NCBI RefSeq assembly: GCF_014635485.1 | Contig: NZ_BMCX01000001.1 | Coordinates: 124,001-188,000, forward strand | Source of the DNA: Corynebacterium pelargi | GTDB lineage: Bacteria > Actinomycetota > Actinomycetes > Mycobacteriales > Mycobacteriaceae | DNA length: 64,000 nt | Direction: 5' to 3' | Part shown: positions 39,202 through 49,492 of the stretch, piece after piece | Layout: the number at the start of each line of letters is the position of its first letter | How positions within the stretch are numbered: the first letter of the stretch is position 1 | Translations under genes and position numbers: made by a program | The notes under the pieces: model-generated | Databases searched by the model: none | Told to the model about the DNA's origin: nothing | Seen by the model: the letters and a program-made list of their open reading frames with translations, nothing else

Positions 39202-40173
39202 TTATCGGTGATATTCGCTTTTGAGTGCAAAGGCGAGCTTGGCTGGGTCGTGGCGATCAAGCAGCATGCCGTCTTCGTCTTCTTCGCGCAGATCATAAAA
39301 CCCGATGCGCGCACCGAGTGTTTGGGCCGCGCGTTCAAGGTGAACGCGATCTGATTGATTGGGAATCATTTGAGAATCCACAATGACGACATCGGCGCGC
39401 AGGCGGTGATCGTGTTGGGCGAGGATGTGCAGATGACGTTCAGCGCTAAAACCTGCAGTCTCGCCGGGTTCGGCACTGAGGTTGAGTACCACCACACGCA
39501 TCGCTTCGGTCTTGGCTAAGGCTTCGGTGATACCGTCGACAAGCAAATGCGGAATCACGGAGCTAAACCAGGATCCAGGCCCGAGGGTTACGATATCCGC
39601 CTGCTCGATGGCCTCGAGGGCTTCTGGTGCCGCCTTGGGGTGCTCAGGGATTAACCGGACCCTTCGCACCGTTCCGGGGGTCGATGCCACAGCCACCTGG
39701 CCTCGTACCTCTCGCATGATTCGCGGATCATCATCCAGGCCGGAAACTTCGGCCGCAATGTCGAGTGGCCGGGCACAGACAGGCAATACTCTGCCTTCGG
39801 CGCGGATCGTTGCCTTTAATAAGTCCAGCGCTTTGATTTCATCACCGAGGACGTCGACAAGCCCGGCGAGCAAAAGGTTGCCCACGGCGTGTCCAGCGAG
39901 GGCACCATGGCCACCGAAGCGGTGTTGGAGCGTCTCCTCCCAGACCTGCCCGGTGTCGTCGAAAGGCGCTAAGGCAGCAAGCGCCATGCGCAAATCCCCC
40001 GGCGGGACTTGCCGAAGTTCTTTACGGATGCGCCCGCTGGAGCCGCCGTCATCGGCGACGGTGACGATGGCGTTGATGCTGCGATGCTCCAAGGAGCGAA
40101 CAGCGCGCAGAGTTTGGAACAGGCCGTGGCCGCCACCAAGGCAGGCGAAAGCCGGCGAGTTGAGTGCTTTCAT
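39202..40173 (-). CDS. yvcK: YvcK/CofD-like morphogenesis and carbon-metabolism factor
   Basis: 323 residues of the CofD-like family. The nucleotide-sugar-binding start GGGHGLFQTLRAVRS (residues about 13-27), VTVADDGGSSGRIRKEL (about 37-53) and QVPPGDLRMALAAL are kept. The Bacillus and mycobacterial relatives (YvcK/GlmR, CuvA) bind UDP-GlcNAc and tune cell-wall precursor supply. ATG at 40173 with GGAGG 8 nt upstream, 20 nt after rapZ. Confidence 0.93.
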   Translation of the reverse strand: MKALNSPAFACLGGGHGLFQTLRAVRSLEHRSINAIVTVADDGGSSGRIRKELRQVPPGDLRMALAALAPFDDTGQVWEETLQHRFGGHGALAGHAVGNLLLAGLVDVLGDEIKALDLLKATIRAEGRVLPVCARPLDIAAEVSGLDDDPRIMREVRGQVAVASTPGTVRRVRLIPEHPKAAPEALEAIEQADIVTLGPGSWFSSVIPHLLVDGITEALAKTEAMRVVVLNLSAEPGETAGFSAERHLHILAQHDHRLRADVVIVDSQMIPNQSDRVHLERAAQTLGARIGFYDLREEDEDGMLLDRHDPAKLAFALKSEYHR

Positions 40174-40193
40174 TGCTCAAGCCTCCAAGCAGG

Positions 40194-41093
40194 CTAATTA
40201 CGCGAAATATCGCGGTGTTGCACATTGACGTCTAAATCACCACGATCTCTGAGGCGTCGACCGATTTCCTCGGCGATCGCTACTGATCGGTGGTGTCCGC
40301 CGGTGCAGCCAATGGAGATGGTGATGAATTTCTTGCCCTCGTGCTCAAACCCTGGGCGCATGTCGTCGAACATCTCCATGAAGTGCTCAAGGAAAGGTTC
40401 GGCCGCGTCCTGGCTGAGCACATAATCCGCCACGGGCTTATCCACGCCGCGGAAGGGTCGAAGCTCTGGCACCCAGAACGGATTTGGCAAAAAGCGCACG
40501 TCGATCATCACGTCAGTATCGCGCGGTGATCCGTGTTTGAAGCCGAAAGATTGCACGGTGACGTGCTGGCGTTTATTGGCAATCGAGGAGAAATTCGGTT
40601 CGATCACGCGGCGAAGATCATGCACGGAGAGATCTGAGGTATCGATAATCACGTCTGCAGATTCGCGAACCCCGGACAGCATTTCGCGTTCGCGTTCAAT
40701 GCCCACCATGAGCGTGCCACTGCCCTGAAGCGGATGCGTGCGACGGAGATTATCAAAGCGCTTGATCAGCACGTCATCGCGGGCGTCCATGAACATCACC
40801 AGTGGCTTCATGCCGCGTTCGGAAAGCTCCGCAATGATTTGTTCGAGGCTGCCCACAAATTCTCGCGAACGCACGTCGGTCACCACCGCGACTTTGTCTA
40901 CCGGCGAGGTTGGATCGGCGATCATCTCTGCAAGATGGACGATCAATTGCGGGGGGATATTTTGGGTAACAAACCAGCCCATATCTTCGAGCACCCGCGC
41001 CGCGGAACTCAGGCCCGCACCGGACAACCCAGTAATCAACACCGGCGGAATCTCGGTGCGCGGTTCAACATCGGAGCGAAGGTTCATCATCAT
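40194..41093 (-). CDS. rapZ: RapZ/YvcJ-family nucleotide-binding protein
   Basis: 299 residues. N-terminal P-loop-like domain and C-terminal domain with the typical [19 protein letters not shown] stretch (about residues 253-271). The P-loop reads GLSGAGLSS (residues 22-30), with Leu28 where Lys or Arg is usual, so nucleotide binding may be altered. The start is at the first of three ATG codons (41093), 7 nt after TAGACT; the open frame to 41147 lies within uvrC. E. coli RapZ controls GlmS through small RNAs, but the role in actinobacteria is not established. Confidence 0.92.
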   Translation of the reverse strand: MMMNLRSDVEPRTEIPPVLITGLSGAGLSSAARVLEDMGWFVTQNIPPQLIVHLAEMIADPTSPVDKVAVVTDVRSREFVGSLEQIIAELSERGMKPLVMFMDARDDVLIKRFDNLRRTHPLQGSGTLMVGIEREREMLSGVRESADVIIDTSDLSVHDLRRVIEPNFSSIANKRQHVTVQSFGFKHGSPRDTDVMIDVRFLPNPFWVPELRPFRGVDKPVADYVLSQDAAEPFLEHFMEMFDDMRPGFEHEGKKFITISIGCTGGHHRSVAIAEEIGRRLRDRGDLDVNVQHRDISRN

Positions 41094-41100
41094 GGTGGCC

Positions 41101-41106
41101 AGTCTA
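41101..41106 (-). promoter_or_regulatory. -10 element (TAGACT) of rapZ overlapping the uvrC stop
   Basis: The TAG of TAGACT is the uvrC stop codon, and the hexamer ends 7 nt before the rapZ ATG. The pattern matches that at rpe (47975-47980). Confidence 0.6.
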
Positions 41107-43155
41107 GCTTTTCGACGCCTCGCCATCAGCACCATGCAGCGCCTCATAACAGGCCTGGGCGAGCTTCACTCCAAAACCCTTCACCTGAGCAATCTCATCG
41201 ACGCTGGCAGCTTTGAGCTTTTTCACCGAACCGAAATGCTGCACCAGCGCCTTTTTGCGCACCTGGCCTAGACCCGGTACTGCATCGAGCTCCGAGGCGC
41301 GCATCCGCTTCGAACGCTGTTGGCGGTGGAAGTTGATGGCAAAGCGGTGAGCTTCGTCGCGAAGCTGCTGGATTAAGTACATGGCCTGAGAATTGCGCGG
41401 CAAAATCACCGGCTCATCATCACCGGGAACCCACACTTCTTCGAGGCGCTTTGCAATACCGATCAGCGCCACATCGACGATGCCCAGTTCATCAAACACC
41501 GCCTGGGCAGCCGCCACCTGCGGTGCACCACCATCGACGACGAAAAGCTGCGGCGGATAGGCAAAGCGACGCTGCTGATCTTGTTCGGGATTCGCTTCAT
41601 CTTCAAAACGCGCCTCATCAGCCTCATCCGGCAACGCGCGAATATCTTCTTTGTGGCGTGCGAAACGCCTGCGTGTTACCTCGGCAATCGAGGCAACGTC
41701 ATTGGAGTGCCCGTCTCCAGCGGCCTCTTTGATGTGATAGCGCCGATAGTCCTGCTTCTTGGGCAAGCCATCTTCGAATACCACTAGGGATGCCACCACA
41801 TCGGTGCCTTGGATATGCGAAATATCGGTGCACTCAATTCTCAAGGGTGCCTGCTCTAGCCCCAAGGCCTCTTGCAGTTCTTGCAGTGCCTGCGAACGGG
41901 CACTTAAGTCTCCGACTCGCTTCATCTTGTGCTGTCTGAGCGCATCCTTGGCGTTTTTCTGCACCGTCTGCATCAGCGCGCGCTTATCGCCGCGCTGCGG
42001 AACTCGAAGATCAACGCTAGCTCCTCGAAGACGACTCAACATCTCCTTGGTGCGTTCCAGGTCCAGTGCTTCGCGGTCGATTAAGACTTCCTTGGGCACC
42101 ACGCGGTGGATCCCATCATCGCGCGTCCACGGCAACGCCTGATGGCTTTCTTGATCGACCCCTCGGCGATCAATCTTTTCTTCTAAACCAGCAGCACTTT
42201 CTTCTTGTTCAACGGCATCGGAATAGAACTGGATTAAAAAGGTCTGCAGCAATTCTGCGAGAGCCTCGTCGCCATCTTCGGTTCTTTCCACTACCCAGCC
42301 ACGCTGGCCGCGAATCCTGCCAGACCTGACGTGAAACATCTGGATGGCTGCTTCGAGCTCATCTGCCCACACGCCCACAACATCGGCGTCGGTGCCGTCG
42401 CCAAGCACCACGGCCTGCTGCTCAGTGATCTTTTGCACCGCCTGCAGATCATCCCGAAAGCGTGCAGCACGTTCAAAATCCATCTCCGCTGCAGCCTCAT
42501 GCATCTGGGCACTCAAATCCCGCACCACCGCATCGGTATGGCCTGCCATAAAACGCAAGAAGCCCTTCACAATCTCGCGGTGCTCCTTCTCACTGACCTT
42601 GCCTACACAAGGCGCAGAACACTTATCGATATAGCCCAAAAGACATGGCCGACCCAGCGCCTCGTGCCGGTTGTAGACCCCCTTTGAGCAGGTGCGAACC
42701 GGAAATACTCGGGTGAGTAAATCAAGCGTTTCACGTACTGCCCAGGCATGGGAATAGGGGCCAAAATAGCGAACGCCTTTGCGCCGCGGGCCACGATAGA
42801 AAAAGGCTCTGGGGATGCGCTCGCCTGTGCTTACGGCCAGGACGGGATAGGTTTTATCGTCGCGATATTTAACGTTGAAGCGGGGATCAAAACGCTTGAT
42901 CCAGGTGTATTCCAGTTGGAGGGCCTCAACCTCACTGGCAACAACCGTCCACTCAACCTGGGAGGCAGTAGTAACCATCTGGCGAGTGCGCGGATGCAAT
43001 TGCGAGAGGTCTTGGAAGTAATTCGATAGGCGCGCGCGAAGGTTTTTCGCCTTGCCTACATACACCACGCGCCCCGATGGGTCGCGGAATTTATACACCC
43101 CCGGTTCCGTGGGAATGGAGCCGGGGGCGGGACGGTACTGTGCCGGATCTGTCAC
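41104..43155 (-). CDS. uvrC: Excinuclease subunit C
   Basis: 683 residues. Makes the two incisions around bulky DNA lesions together with UvrAB. GIY-YIG nuclease domain at the N-terminus ([24 protein letters not shown], split by the motif spacing, residues about 18-41), UVR motif (about 205-240), the RNase-H-like endonuclease region with [13 protein letters not shown], and C-terminal helix-hairpin-helix ([16 protein letters not shown]). GTG at 43155 is chosen because it begins right before the conserved [13 protein letters not shown]; the open frame extends into the upstream gene. Confidence 0.97.
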   Translation of the reverse strand: MTDPAQYRPAPGSIPTEPGVYKFRDPSGRVVYVGKAKNLRARLSNYFQDLSQLHPRTRQMVTTASQVEWTVVASEVEALQLEYTWIKRFDPRFNVKYRDDKTYPVLAVSTGERIPRAFFYRGPRRKGVRYFGPYSHAWAVRETLDLLTRVFPVRTCSKGVYNRHEALGRPCLLGYIDKCSAPCVGKVSEKEHREIVKGFLRFMAGHTDAVVRDLSAQMHEAAAEMDFERAARFRDDLQAVQKITEQQAVVLGDGTDADVVGVWADELEAAIQMFHVRSGRIRGQRGWVVERTEDGDEALAELLQTFLIQFYSDAVEQEESAAGLEEKIDRRGVDQESHQALPWTRDDGIHRVVPKEVLIDREALDLERTKEMLSRLRGASVDLRVPQRGDKRALMQTVQKNAKDALRQHKMKRVGDLSARSQALQELQEALGLEQAPLRIECTDISHIQGTDVVASLVVFEDGLPKKQDYRRYHIKEAAGDGHSNDVASIAEVTRRRFARHKEDIRALPDEADEARFEDEANPEQDQQRRFAYPPQLFVVDGGAPQVAAAQAVFDELGIVDVALIGIAKRLEEVWVPGDDEPVILPRNSQAMYLIQQLRDEAHRFAINFHRQQRSKRMRASELDAVPGLGQVRKKALVQHFGSVKKLKAASVDEIAQVKGFGVKLAQACYEALHGADGEASKS

Positions 43156-43168
43156 GGGAGCAAATCTT

Positions 43169-43702
43169 CTAATCTTCTGGCATGTAGCGGGCTTCAAGAG
43201 CACGGAAGGCCTGGACATCGGCAACGGCCTGGGCTCCATCAGCAGCCTGCAATGCCCACAACGCCACATACTCAAAATCTGGCAATTCCAAACGGGCCAT
43301 TCTTGCGCCCTCGGGGAAGTTCAGGCCGTAGATAACCAGCCATGGGTAGAACTTGGTGCCCAAGAAGTTGCGTACCTCTACCCCATCTTCATTTGCCTGA
43401 ACCCGCGGACGCCACAGCGCGATAAAGACGATAGCTGCAAGCAACACGCCAACGAGGAAATAACCCCACTGGTCAATCACGGTCACGGTGGTGCCAGTGT
43501 CACCGATGGCGACGACCACTGCGAGGAATACATGCAGCAGCACAATCACCGTGGCGGCGATAATTGCCCAGAGTCGCATCTTGCGGGAAACAATCGTCAA
43601 AGTCCAAGGCTTATTGCTGGTTAGTGCTGCATCGGCTGCAACATAACGCTGTAATTCCTCGTCACTGAGACGGCGATTGCTCAAATTTTCCACGTCACTC
43701 AT
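43169..43702 (-). CDS. PH-domain membrane protein (Cfp6-like)
   Basis: 177 residues. Cytosolic N-terminus of about 40 residues, two hydrophobic helices (residues about 44-66 and 78-95), then a bacterial PH-like domain of about 80 residues ([32 protein letters not shown] and following). This is the layout of the low-molecular-weight antigen Cfp6 family. Its function is unknown. It begins at 43702 and ends 13 nt before uvrC, where the stop codon lies inside an imperfect -10-like element. Confidence 0.8.
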   Translation of the reverse strand: MSDVENLSNRRLSDEELQRYVAADAALTSNKPWTLTIVSRKMRLWAIIAATVIVLLHVFLAVVVAIGDTGTTVTVIDQWGYFLVGVLLAAIVFIALWRPRVQANEDGVEVRNFLGTKFYPWLVIYGLNFPEGARMARLELPDFEYVALWALQAADGAQAVADVQAFRALEARYMPED

Positions 43703-43815
43703 CTCGTCGCTTCTCTATCCATGTTCATTGCTGTGGGCAGCGTTGCAGGACCTGGTGGCCAAGATATCCCGATCCATCTTAATACCGAGAAATCCTAGAG
43801 CCTCATTGCCCAGTA

Positions 43816-44286
43816 TTAGCCCGGCAGCGCATTGAGCGCCTTGGCGCTATATAGTGCCGCGAGTGTGGCCTCAGCGCCTTTGTCTTCTTGGGAGTCCTCG
43901 AAGCCTGCACGATCAACGGCCTGCTGGTGCTCATTGCACGTCAGCACACCATTGCCCACCGGAGTCTCAGCATCGAGCGCGACCCGAGTCAAACCCTGAG
44001 TCACCGAATCGCACACATAATCAAAGTGCGGGGTGCCGCCACGAATCACGCAACCTAAGGCAACCACGGCATCACAGGTGCGAGCCAATTTTTGCGCCAC
44101 CACTGGCAGCTCAAGGGCTCCCGGAACGCGCACCTCAATGACCTTTGCCCCGGCTTGCTGTGCTGTTGCTTTCGCGCGAGCGTGGAGCTGATCGCAGATT
44201 TCCTGGTTCCACATTGCGGTGACAATGCCTACCGTATAACCAGGGGTCTGAATCTGATCGAGCTGCGGTAATCCTGCTACTGCCAT
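43816..44286 (-). CDS. ribH: Lumazine synthase
   Basis: 156 residues, penultimate riboflavin step, joining dihydroxybutanone phosphate with the RibD product. The substrate sites are visible: MWNQEI near residue 26, [13 protein letters not shown] (about 55-67), and the loop with [14 protein letters not shown] (about 78-91). 13 nt after ribBA. Confidence 0.96.
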   Translation of the reverse strand: MAVAGLPQLDQIQTPGYTVGIVTAMWNQEICDQLHARAKATAQQAGAKVIEVRVPGALELPVVAQKLARTCDAVVALGCVIRGGTPHFDYVCDSVTQGLTRVALDAETPVGNGVLTCNEHQQAVDRAGFEDSQEDKGAEATLAALYSAKALNALPG

Positions 44287-44299
44287 CAGTGCCTCTTTC

Positions 44300-45583
44300 T
44301 TAAGTGTCTTGGGAATCCGATGCCGGCAACCAGGGTAGACGATGCCCCATCCGGTCCCGCTTCGTTTCTAAATAGTGCAAATTATCTTCATGCACCCGCA
44401 CCTTGAGGGGAAGCACCTCATTGCTGAGCACCCCATAGGCGGCGAGGCTATCTTGCTTGCTGGGGTTATTGCTTAAAAGTCGAATGCTTTGTACCTCAAG
44501 ATCTTGGAGCATCAAGGCCGCTGCTCGATAATCCCGAGCATCCGCCGGTAGTCCGAGGGCCAAATTAGCATCGACGGTATCGGCGCCTTCGTCTTGGAGC
44601 TTGTAGGCACGCAGTTTTTCCAGCAGGCCAATGCCGCGGCCTTCATGGCCGCGCAAGTACAACACAATCCCAGTTCCTTCTTCTGCAATGGCCTTCAGCG
44701 CAGCGTGGAGCTGATCGCCGCAGTCACAGCGTCGGGAAGCAAAAACATCGCCGGTCAGACATTCCGAATGCACTCGCACCAAGACGTCTTCTGCCCCGGT
44801 CACGTTGCCCTTCACTAAGGCGACGTGTTCAGTGCCCTCTCGCTCATCGCGGAAACCGATGCACTCAAAAGTGCCGTAGTCGGTGGGCAAGGTCGTACTG
44901 ACCACCTTGCTCAAGGTGCGATCCTCTTGCTCACGTTCCCCTGCCGGGTCGTGTTCTTCACGCCAGGCAATGAGCTGCTCAATGGAGATCATCTTGAGCC
45001 CGTGGCGATCAGCAAAGGCACGCAATTCCGGCGAGCGCGCCATATCGGTGGGATCTTCTTCGCTTACTAATTCACATAGCACACCCACTGGCTGCAGCCC
45101 CGCCAAACGAGCTAGATCCACCGAGGCCTCAGTGTGTCCATCGCGGACCAGCACCCCGCCAGCGCGAGCACGAAGAGGTACCACATGTCCCGGACGGGTG
45201 AAATCCTCTGGTTGAGCCGCTTGATCTGCAAGCAGGCGCAGGGTTTCGGCGCGGTGAGTGGCCGAAATGCCGGTGGAACCGTTGGCTGCATCCACCGTGA
45301 CGGCGTAGGCGGTGCCTCGCTGATCTTCGTTGCGGCGAACCATAGGCGGCAAGGCGAGCCTGTCCAGGTGCGCGCCTTCGAGTGCTGCACAGATATAGCC
45401 GGAGGAGTAGCGCACCATAAAGCTCACCAGCTCAGGGGTGGCGCACTCGGCGGCGAAGATTAAATCGCCCTCGTTTTCTCGATCGACATTGTCTACCACC
45501 ACCACGGCTTCGCCCTGGGCAATCGCTTGGATGGCATCGTCTACCGAGTCGAGTTGGATGGAGTCGTGTTCGGCTTGGGTCAC
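44300..45583 (-). CDS. ribBA: Bifunctional DHBP synthase / GTP cyclohydrolase II
   Basis: 427 residues with two fused activities. N-terminal dihydroxybutanone-phosphate synthase (residues about 10-210, with [18 protein letters not shown]), which uses ribulose-5-phosphate, and C-terminal GTP cyclohydrolase II (residues about 215-427) with the zinc cysteines in [21 protein letters not shown] start at 45583, 11 nt after ribE. Confidence 0.97.
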   Translation of the reverse strand: MTQAEHDSIQLDSVDDAIQAIAQGEAVVVVDNVDRENEGDLIFAAECATPELVSFMVRYSSGYICAALEGAHLDRLALPPMVRRNEDQRGTAYAVTVDAANGSTGISATHRAETLRLLADQAAQPEDFTRPGHVVPLRARAGGVLVRDGHTEASVDLARLAGLQPVGVLCELVSEEDPTDMARSPELRAFADRHGLKMISIEQLIAWREEHDPAGEREQEDRTLSKVVSTTLPTDYGTFECIGFRDEREGTEHVALVKGNVTGAEDVLVRVHSECLTGDVFASRRCDCGDQLHAALKAIAEEGTGIVLYLRGHEGRGIGLLEKLRAYKLQDEGADTVDANLALGLPADARDYRAAALMLQDLEVQSIRLLSNNPSKQDSLAAYGVLSNEVLPLKVRVHEDNLHYLETKRDRMGHRLPWLPASDSQDT

Positions 45584-45594
45584 GATGAATTAGC

Positions 45595-46236
45595 CTAGTT
45601 CGAAGGGTGAGCAAGCAATTGATCGGGGGTTAAGATCGCCAAACGCTCCACGTATTTGGCCATCACGTCCACTTCGATATTCACCTGTTGTGATGGCTGC
45701 AGCGAACCTAAGGTGGTGGCCTCAAGTGTGGTGGGAATTAGCGAAACCTCAAACCATCCATCTGCCTGGGGGTCGGTTTCAGCGCTTAAGGCACTCACCG
45801 TCAATGAGGTGCCCGATACGCAGATGGAACCCTTTTCCACCACATAGCGCTTGAGCGATGCGGGCAAACGAAACCTCAACACGTCCCAGTGCTCGCTTGA
45901 GCTGCGCGAGAGGAGCTCGCTGGTGCCATCGACGTGGCCTTGAACCACGTGGCCTCCAAAGCGCCCACCGGCGGCCATGGCCCTTTCGAGGTTCACCTCA
46001 TCGCCGATGCCGAGTTGGCCTAGGCTGCTGCGGTTGAGTGATTCCTGCATGACATCGGCTTCGAAATACTCTTTAGTTTTTGACGCCACCGTCAGGCACA
46101 CGCCAGCGACGCTAATGGAATCACCCAAATGGGCATCGCCGAGGATCTCGGGCGCATAAATCCGAAGCCTTATCGCGTCGTGGAGATGCTCAATCTGATC
46201 CACTGTGCCCTTGCATTCCACAATTCCGGTAAACAC
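45595..46236 (-). CDS. ribE: Riboflavin synthase alpha chain
   Basis: 213 residues, two homologous lumazine-binding barrels (residues about 1-97 and 98-195). The first starts with the hallmark MFTGIVE and the second with GHVVQGHVDG. Dismutates two lumazines to riboflavin. Its GTG start shares one base with the ribD stop (TAGTG). Confidence 0.97.
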   Translation of the reverse strand: MFTGIVECKGTVDQIEHLHDAIRLRIYAPEILGDAHLGDSISVAGVCLTVASKTKEYFEADVMQESLNRSSLGQLGIGDEVNLERAMAAGGRFGGHVVQGHVDGTSELLSRSSSEHWDVLRFRLPASLKRYVVEKGSICVSGTSLTVSALSAETDPQADGWFEVSLIPTTLEATTLGSLQPSQQVNIEVDVMAKYVERLAILTPDQLLAHPSN

Positions 46237-47306
46237 TACCTTGCTCTCCTCATTACCAATGCCACATCTTGGCCAACCATTTCGGTTGCTTCTACATAAA
46301 ACCGCGTTGCGTGCTCTAATGTTCCAGCCAATTGCCCGACGCTGCCTTTGCCCGCCCCCAATAGCAGCGGCGCAAGATAAAGGTGCAGCTCATCCACTAA
46401 GTTTTCTTGCACCATGGAAGTGATCAGCTCTGGTCCGCCTTCGACGAGCACAAGACGTTGGCCGTGGTCCCACAACCATTCCAAGGCCTTGGTTGGGCTA
46501 GAAAACTGCTCTACGCCGCGTTGCCACAGCATCGACTCTGTTGGAATGCTCCGGGTGCCCACCACGATGGGGCGTGGTTGTTTTGCTAGCTCATTGCCTT
46601 GGGCATCGCGCGCACTCAAGGTGGGGTTATCGGCCAAAACTGTGCCGGTGCCAACCATGATGGCATCGGCCTGGGCTCGAAATCGATGCCCTGCCTGGCG
46701 TGCTGCGCTGCCGGTGATCCACTGGCTCGTGCCATCTGCCGCTGCCACAAAGCCATCGGCAGTTTGAGCGATTTTGACCACGACATAAGGCCTGTTGCAC
46801 TGTTGGGCGTATAACCAGGGTTCAAGGGCCTTTACGGCCAAGCCGAGGTATTCCGTTTCCACACCGGCTTGCTCTAAGGCACTGGCACCGCCTGCAGCCA
46901 AGGCTGATGGATCTTTTTGGCAGTACAACACTCGCGCGATGCCGGCATCGATGATGGCATCCACGCAAGGTCCGGTACGTCCAGTGTGCGCACAGGGCTC
47001 TAAGGTGACCACCATGGTGGCACCTTCAGCTTGAGCACCGGCTTGGCGCAACGCCATGACCTCGGCATGCGGGCCGCCCACCGGTTGGGTGGCGCCCACG
47101 CCGGCGATCTCACCATCGACGGCCACAACCGCGGCTCCTACTGGTGGGTTAGGGCTCGTGGTGCCCTGGGCCTTGTCGCCGGCGGCTACCGCCAAGGCGA
47201 GCGCACGCCGCAGCTCATCATCGGCAAACCAGTCGCGTTGCTCCACCACAATTGCTTGGTGGCTTCGGAGGCTGCTCAGCGGCAGCGTGAGCGGATTATC
47301 GTGCAC
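46236..47306 (-). CDS. ribD: Bifunctional riboflavin deaminase/reductase RibD
   Basis: N-terminal deaminase with zinc ligands HAEV and PCAHTGRTGPC (residues about 80-118) and C-terminal reductase domain (residues about 175-356, beginning RPYVVVKIAQTADG). Carries out the second and third riboflavin steps. The GTG at 47306 overlaps the rpe stop by 11 nt; two later in-frame GTG codons at 47249 and 47246 start just before the conserved ADDELRRALALA and may be the real start, giving about 336 residues. None has a good ribosome site. Confidence 0.94.
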   Translation of the reverse strand: MHDNPLTLPLSSLRSHQAIVVEQRDWFADDELRRALALAVAAGDKAQGTTSPNPPVGAAVVAVDGEIAGVGATQPVGGPHAEVMALRQAGAQAEGATMVVTLEPCAHTGRTGPCVDAIIDAGIARVLYCQKDPSALAAGGASALEQAGVETEYLGLAVKALEPWLYAQQCNRPYVVVKIAQTADGFVAAADGTSQWITGSAARQAGHRFRAQADAIMVGTGTVLADNPTLSARDAQGNELAKQPRPIVVGTRSIPTESMLWQRGVEQFSSPTKALEWLWDHGQRLVLVEGGPELITSMVQENLVDELHLYLAPLLLGAGKGSVGQLAGTLEHATRFYVEATEMVGQDVALVMRRAR

Positions 47307-47967
47307 TGGCAGCGAGGTTTCGGAGTCGTTCTACGGCGGCACCTGGATCGTCCTGGCCATACACGGCAGAACCTGCAACAAAGGCATCGCATCCAGCCGC
47401 TGCGGCTTGGGCGATCGTGTCTTCACTGATGCCACCGTCGATCTCGATGATGGTGTCAAGGTCGTGCTCGTCGATATAGCGACGAAGCGTGCGCACTTTC
47501 TCCAATTGATCAGGCATGAAGGATTGTCCACCAAAGCCCGGTTCGACGCTCATCACCAAGACCTCGTCGAAGGCTTCGAGGTGCTCGAGCATCGGTTCAA
47601 TGGGAGTGCCAGGCCTTAAAGAAAAGCCCGCGCGTACACCCTGTGCCCGAATGTGCCGGGCTAGTTCGACCGGGTCATCGGTGGCTTCGATATGGAAGAT
47701 CACGCAAGCAGCACCCGCCTCGATGTAGAGATCGACCCAGCGTTCTGGGTTTTCGATCATGAGGTGAACGTCGAGGGGTTGTTGCGTCACGCGAGCTACG
47801 GCTTTGGTGATGTCAGCACCGAAGGAAAGGTTTGGCACGAAGTGTCCGTCCATGACATCGACGTGCACCCAGTCGGCACTGGCGATTGCCTCGACTTCTT
47901 TGCCTAAGGCGGTGAAATCAGCCGCCAAGATCGAAGGAGCGATGATCGGAGCGCGTTGTTGAGCCAT
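47296..47967 (-). CDS. rpe: Ribulose-phosphate 3-epimerase
   Basis: 223 residues, TIM barrel interconverting ribulose-5-phosphate and xylulose-5-phosphate. Metal and acid-base residues in VHVDVMDGHFVPNLSFG (residues about 36-52), HLMIENPERW, VEPGFGGQSF (about 145-154) and EIDGGISEDT (about 179-188). The ATG at 47967 lies 7 nt after TAGACT. Its product and substrate link the pentose pathway to riboflavin synthesis directly downstream. Confidence 0.97.
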   Translation of the reverse strand: MAQQRAPIIAPSILAADFTALGKEVEAIASADWVHVDVMDGHFVPNLSFGADITKAVARVTQQPLDVHLMIENPERWVDLYIEAGAACVIFHIEATDDPVELARHIRAQGVRAGFSLRPGTPIEPMLEHLEAFDEVLVMSVEPGFGGQSFMPDQLEKVRTLRRYIDEHDLDTIIEIDGGISEDTIAQAAAAGCDAFVAGSAVYGQDDPGAAVERLRNLAASAR

Positions 47968-47974
47968 GCTGCCC

Positions 47975-47980
47975 AGTCTA
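47975..47980 (-). promoter_or_regulatory. -10 element (TAGACT) of rpe overlapping the rsmB stop
   Basis: The TAG is the rsmB stop codon. The hexamer ends 7 nt before the rpe ATG and there is no other ribosome signal. Confidence 0.6.
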
Positions 47981-49492
47981 GCGAGAAGCGCCTACAGGCT
48001 TGCGCAATACCGCGAAGAACATGGCATCGGTGCCGTGACGGTGCGGCCACATCTGTACCGAGGCGGCTGATCCGGTATTGCTCATCGAAGGCACCAGCGC
48101 CTTGGCATCGAGTTCAACAGCCGCACCTTCCTGCACCACCGTATCGACGATGCGGCGAGTTTCGCGGATATCCGGCGAGCAGGTGGAATAGACCACCACT
48201 CCCCCCTCGCGGGTGAGTTCGAGGGCGCGGCGCAACAAGGCGAGCTGGAGGGGGTGAAGCTCGTCAATGTCACGCTCTGCTTTACGCCATCGCGCTTCAG
48301 GCCGACGACGCAACGCGCCTAAGCCCGAGCAGGGGGCGTCGACAAGCACTCTGTCGTAGCTTCCTGGGGTACCGAACTCACGGCCGTCTGCCGTATGCAC
48401 CTCAACGGGCAACCCTTCGACGGCACCGCGGACCAAACCGGCGCGGTGTTTGGATACCTCAACGGCATCGACGGTGGCCTGATCGATCTGGGCGAGCGAG
48501 CCGATGAGCGCGGCCTTGCCGCCGGGACCTGCACAAAGGTCCAACCACTTTCCTGTATCGCGGCCTTCGACGGGTGCCTCGACAAGGGCGTTGGCAATAA
48601 GCTGGCTGCCCTCATCTTGGACTGCGGCCATACCCTGCTGCACCGCCTCGATTGCTCCGGGATCTCCACCAGGCAACTTCACAGCATAGGGTGAATACTG
48701 CCCCTGTTCGCCACCGCTGACCAGGGCTAATTCTTCAGCAGTGATCTCCCCTGGGCGGGCAACCAGGTGCACTCCCGGCCGTTCGGAGTCGGCCTCAAGT
48801 GCATCTGCAAGCTCCTTGGCATCGTCTTGGCTTAGCAGGGTGGGATCCAGCTCCAAGGCTTGTGCGAAGCTTCGAGCAATCCAGGCGGGGTGGGCATGCT
48901 GAAACGCCAGGGCTGCCAAGGGGGTAGCTGGGCTTAAGCGTTCGATCCACTGCTCAGGGCTGGTGCGTGCAACCTGACGTAGTACGCCATTGACAAAACC
49001 TTTGGCCTGCTCACGGCCACGTTCTGCCACAATGTTTACGCTGGTATCAACAGCAGCGTGGGCTTCTACACGCGTGAAGAGCAGTTGGTAGACGCCCAAA
49101 CGCATCGCATCGAGTACCTCGGGGCTAATCGAATCGATGCCTTGGGCTGCAAGGTGGTCGATCACGGCATCCACGATGCCCTGATTGCGCAAGGTTCCGT
49201 AGGTAAGTTCCGTGGCAAAGGCCGCGTCGCGGCCTTTTAGCTTGGCTTCTTTAATCAGCGCCGGCAGTGCGAGGTTGGCGTAGGCGCCCTCATCACTGAC
49301 GCGGCGTAGCGCCTCAAAGGCCACGGCACGAGGGGTATCAACGGAGCGAAGGAAACCGCCACGCTTGGAGTATTGGGAAGCACGGCGTTGGCCCTTGCCT
49401 TGTTTTCCCCTGCCTTGATGCTGAGGGTTCGAGCGCTTTGTACTCGGTACTTTTGCGCCTTTGCTACGAGAACGAAAGCCTCCCTGGCTCAT
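47978..49492 (-). CDS. rsmB: 16S rRNA m5C methyltransferase RsmB (Fmu)
   Basis: 504 residues. A basic disordered N-terminus of about 50 residues, a NusB-like RNA-binding region (about 55-200), then the SAM-dependent Rossmann domain with LDLCAGPGGKAALIG (about 329-343), the DAPCSGLGALRRRPE catalytic loop, and YSTCSPD with the second Cys. The ATG at 49492 overlaps the fmt stop as ATGA, indicating coupling. Confidence 0.95.
   Translation of the reverse strand: MSQGGFRSRSKGAKVPSTKRSNPQHQGRGKQGKGQRRASQYSKRGGFLRSVDTPRAVAFEALRRVSDEGAYANLALPALIKEAKLKGRDAAFATELTYGTLRNQGIVDAVIDHLAAQGIDSISPEVLDAMRLGVYQLLFTRVEAHAAVDTSVNIVAERGREQAKGFVNGVLRQVARTSPEQWIERLSPATPLAALAFQHAHPAWIARSFAQALELDPTLLSQDDAKELADALEADSERPGVHLVARPGEITAEELALVSGGEQGQYSPYAVKLPGGDPGAIEAVQQGMAAVQDEGSQLIANALVEAPVEGRDTGKWLDLCAGPGGKAALIGSLAQIDQATVDAVEVSKHRAGLVRGAVEGLPVEVHTADGREFGTPGSYDRVLVDAPCSGLGALRRRPEARWRKAERDIDELHPLQLALLRRALELTREGGVVVYSTCSPDIRETRRIVDTVVQEGAAVELDAKALVPSMSNTGSAASVQMWPHRHGTDAMFFAVLRKPVGASR

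Noticed and set aside
47249..47306. FMN riboswitch before ribD
   Set aside because: ribD overlaps rpe, so there is no leader to hold one.
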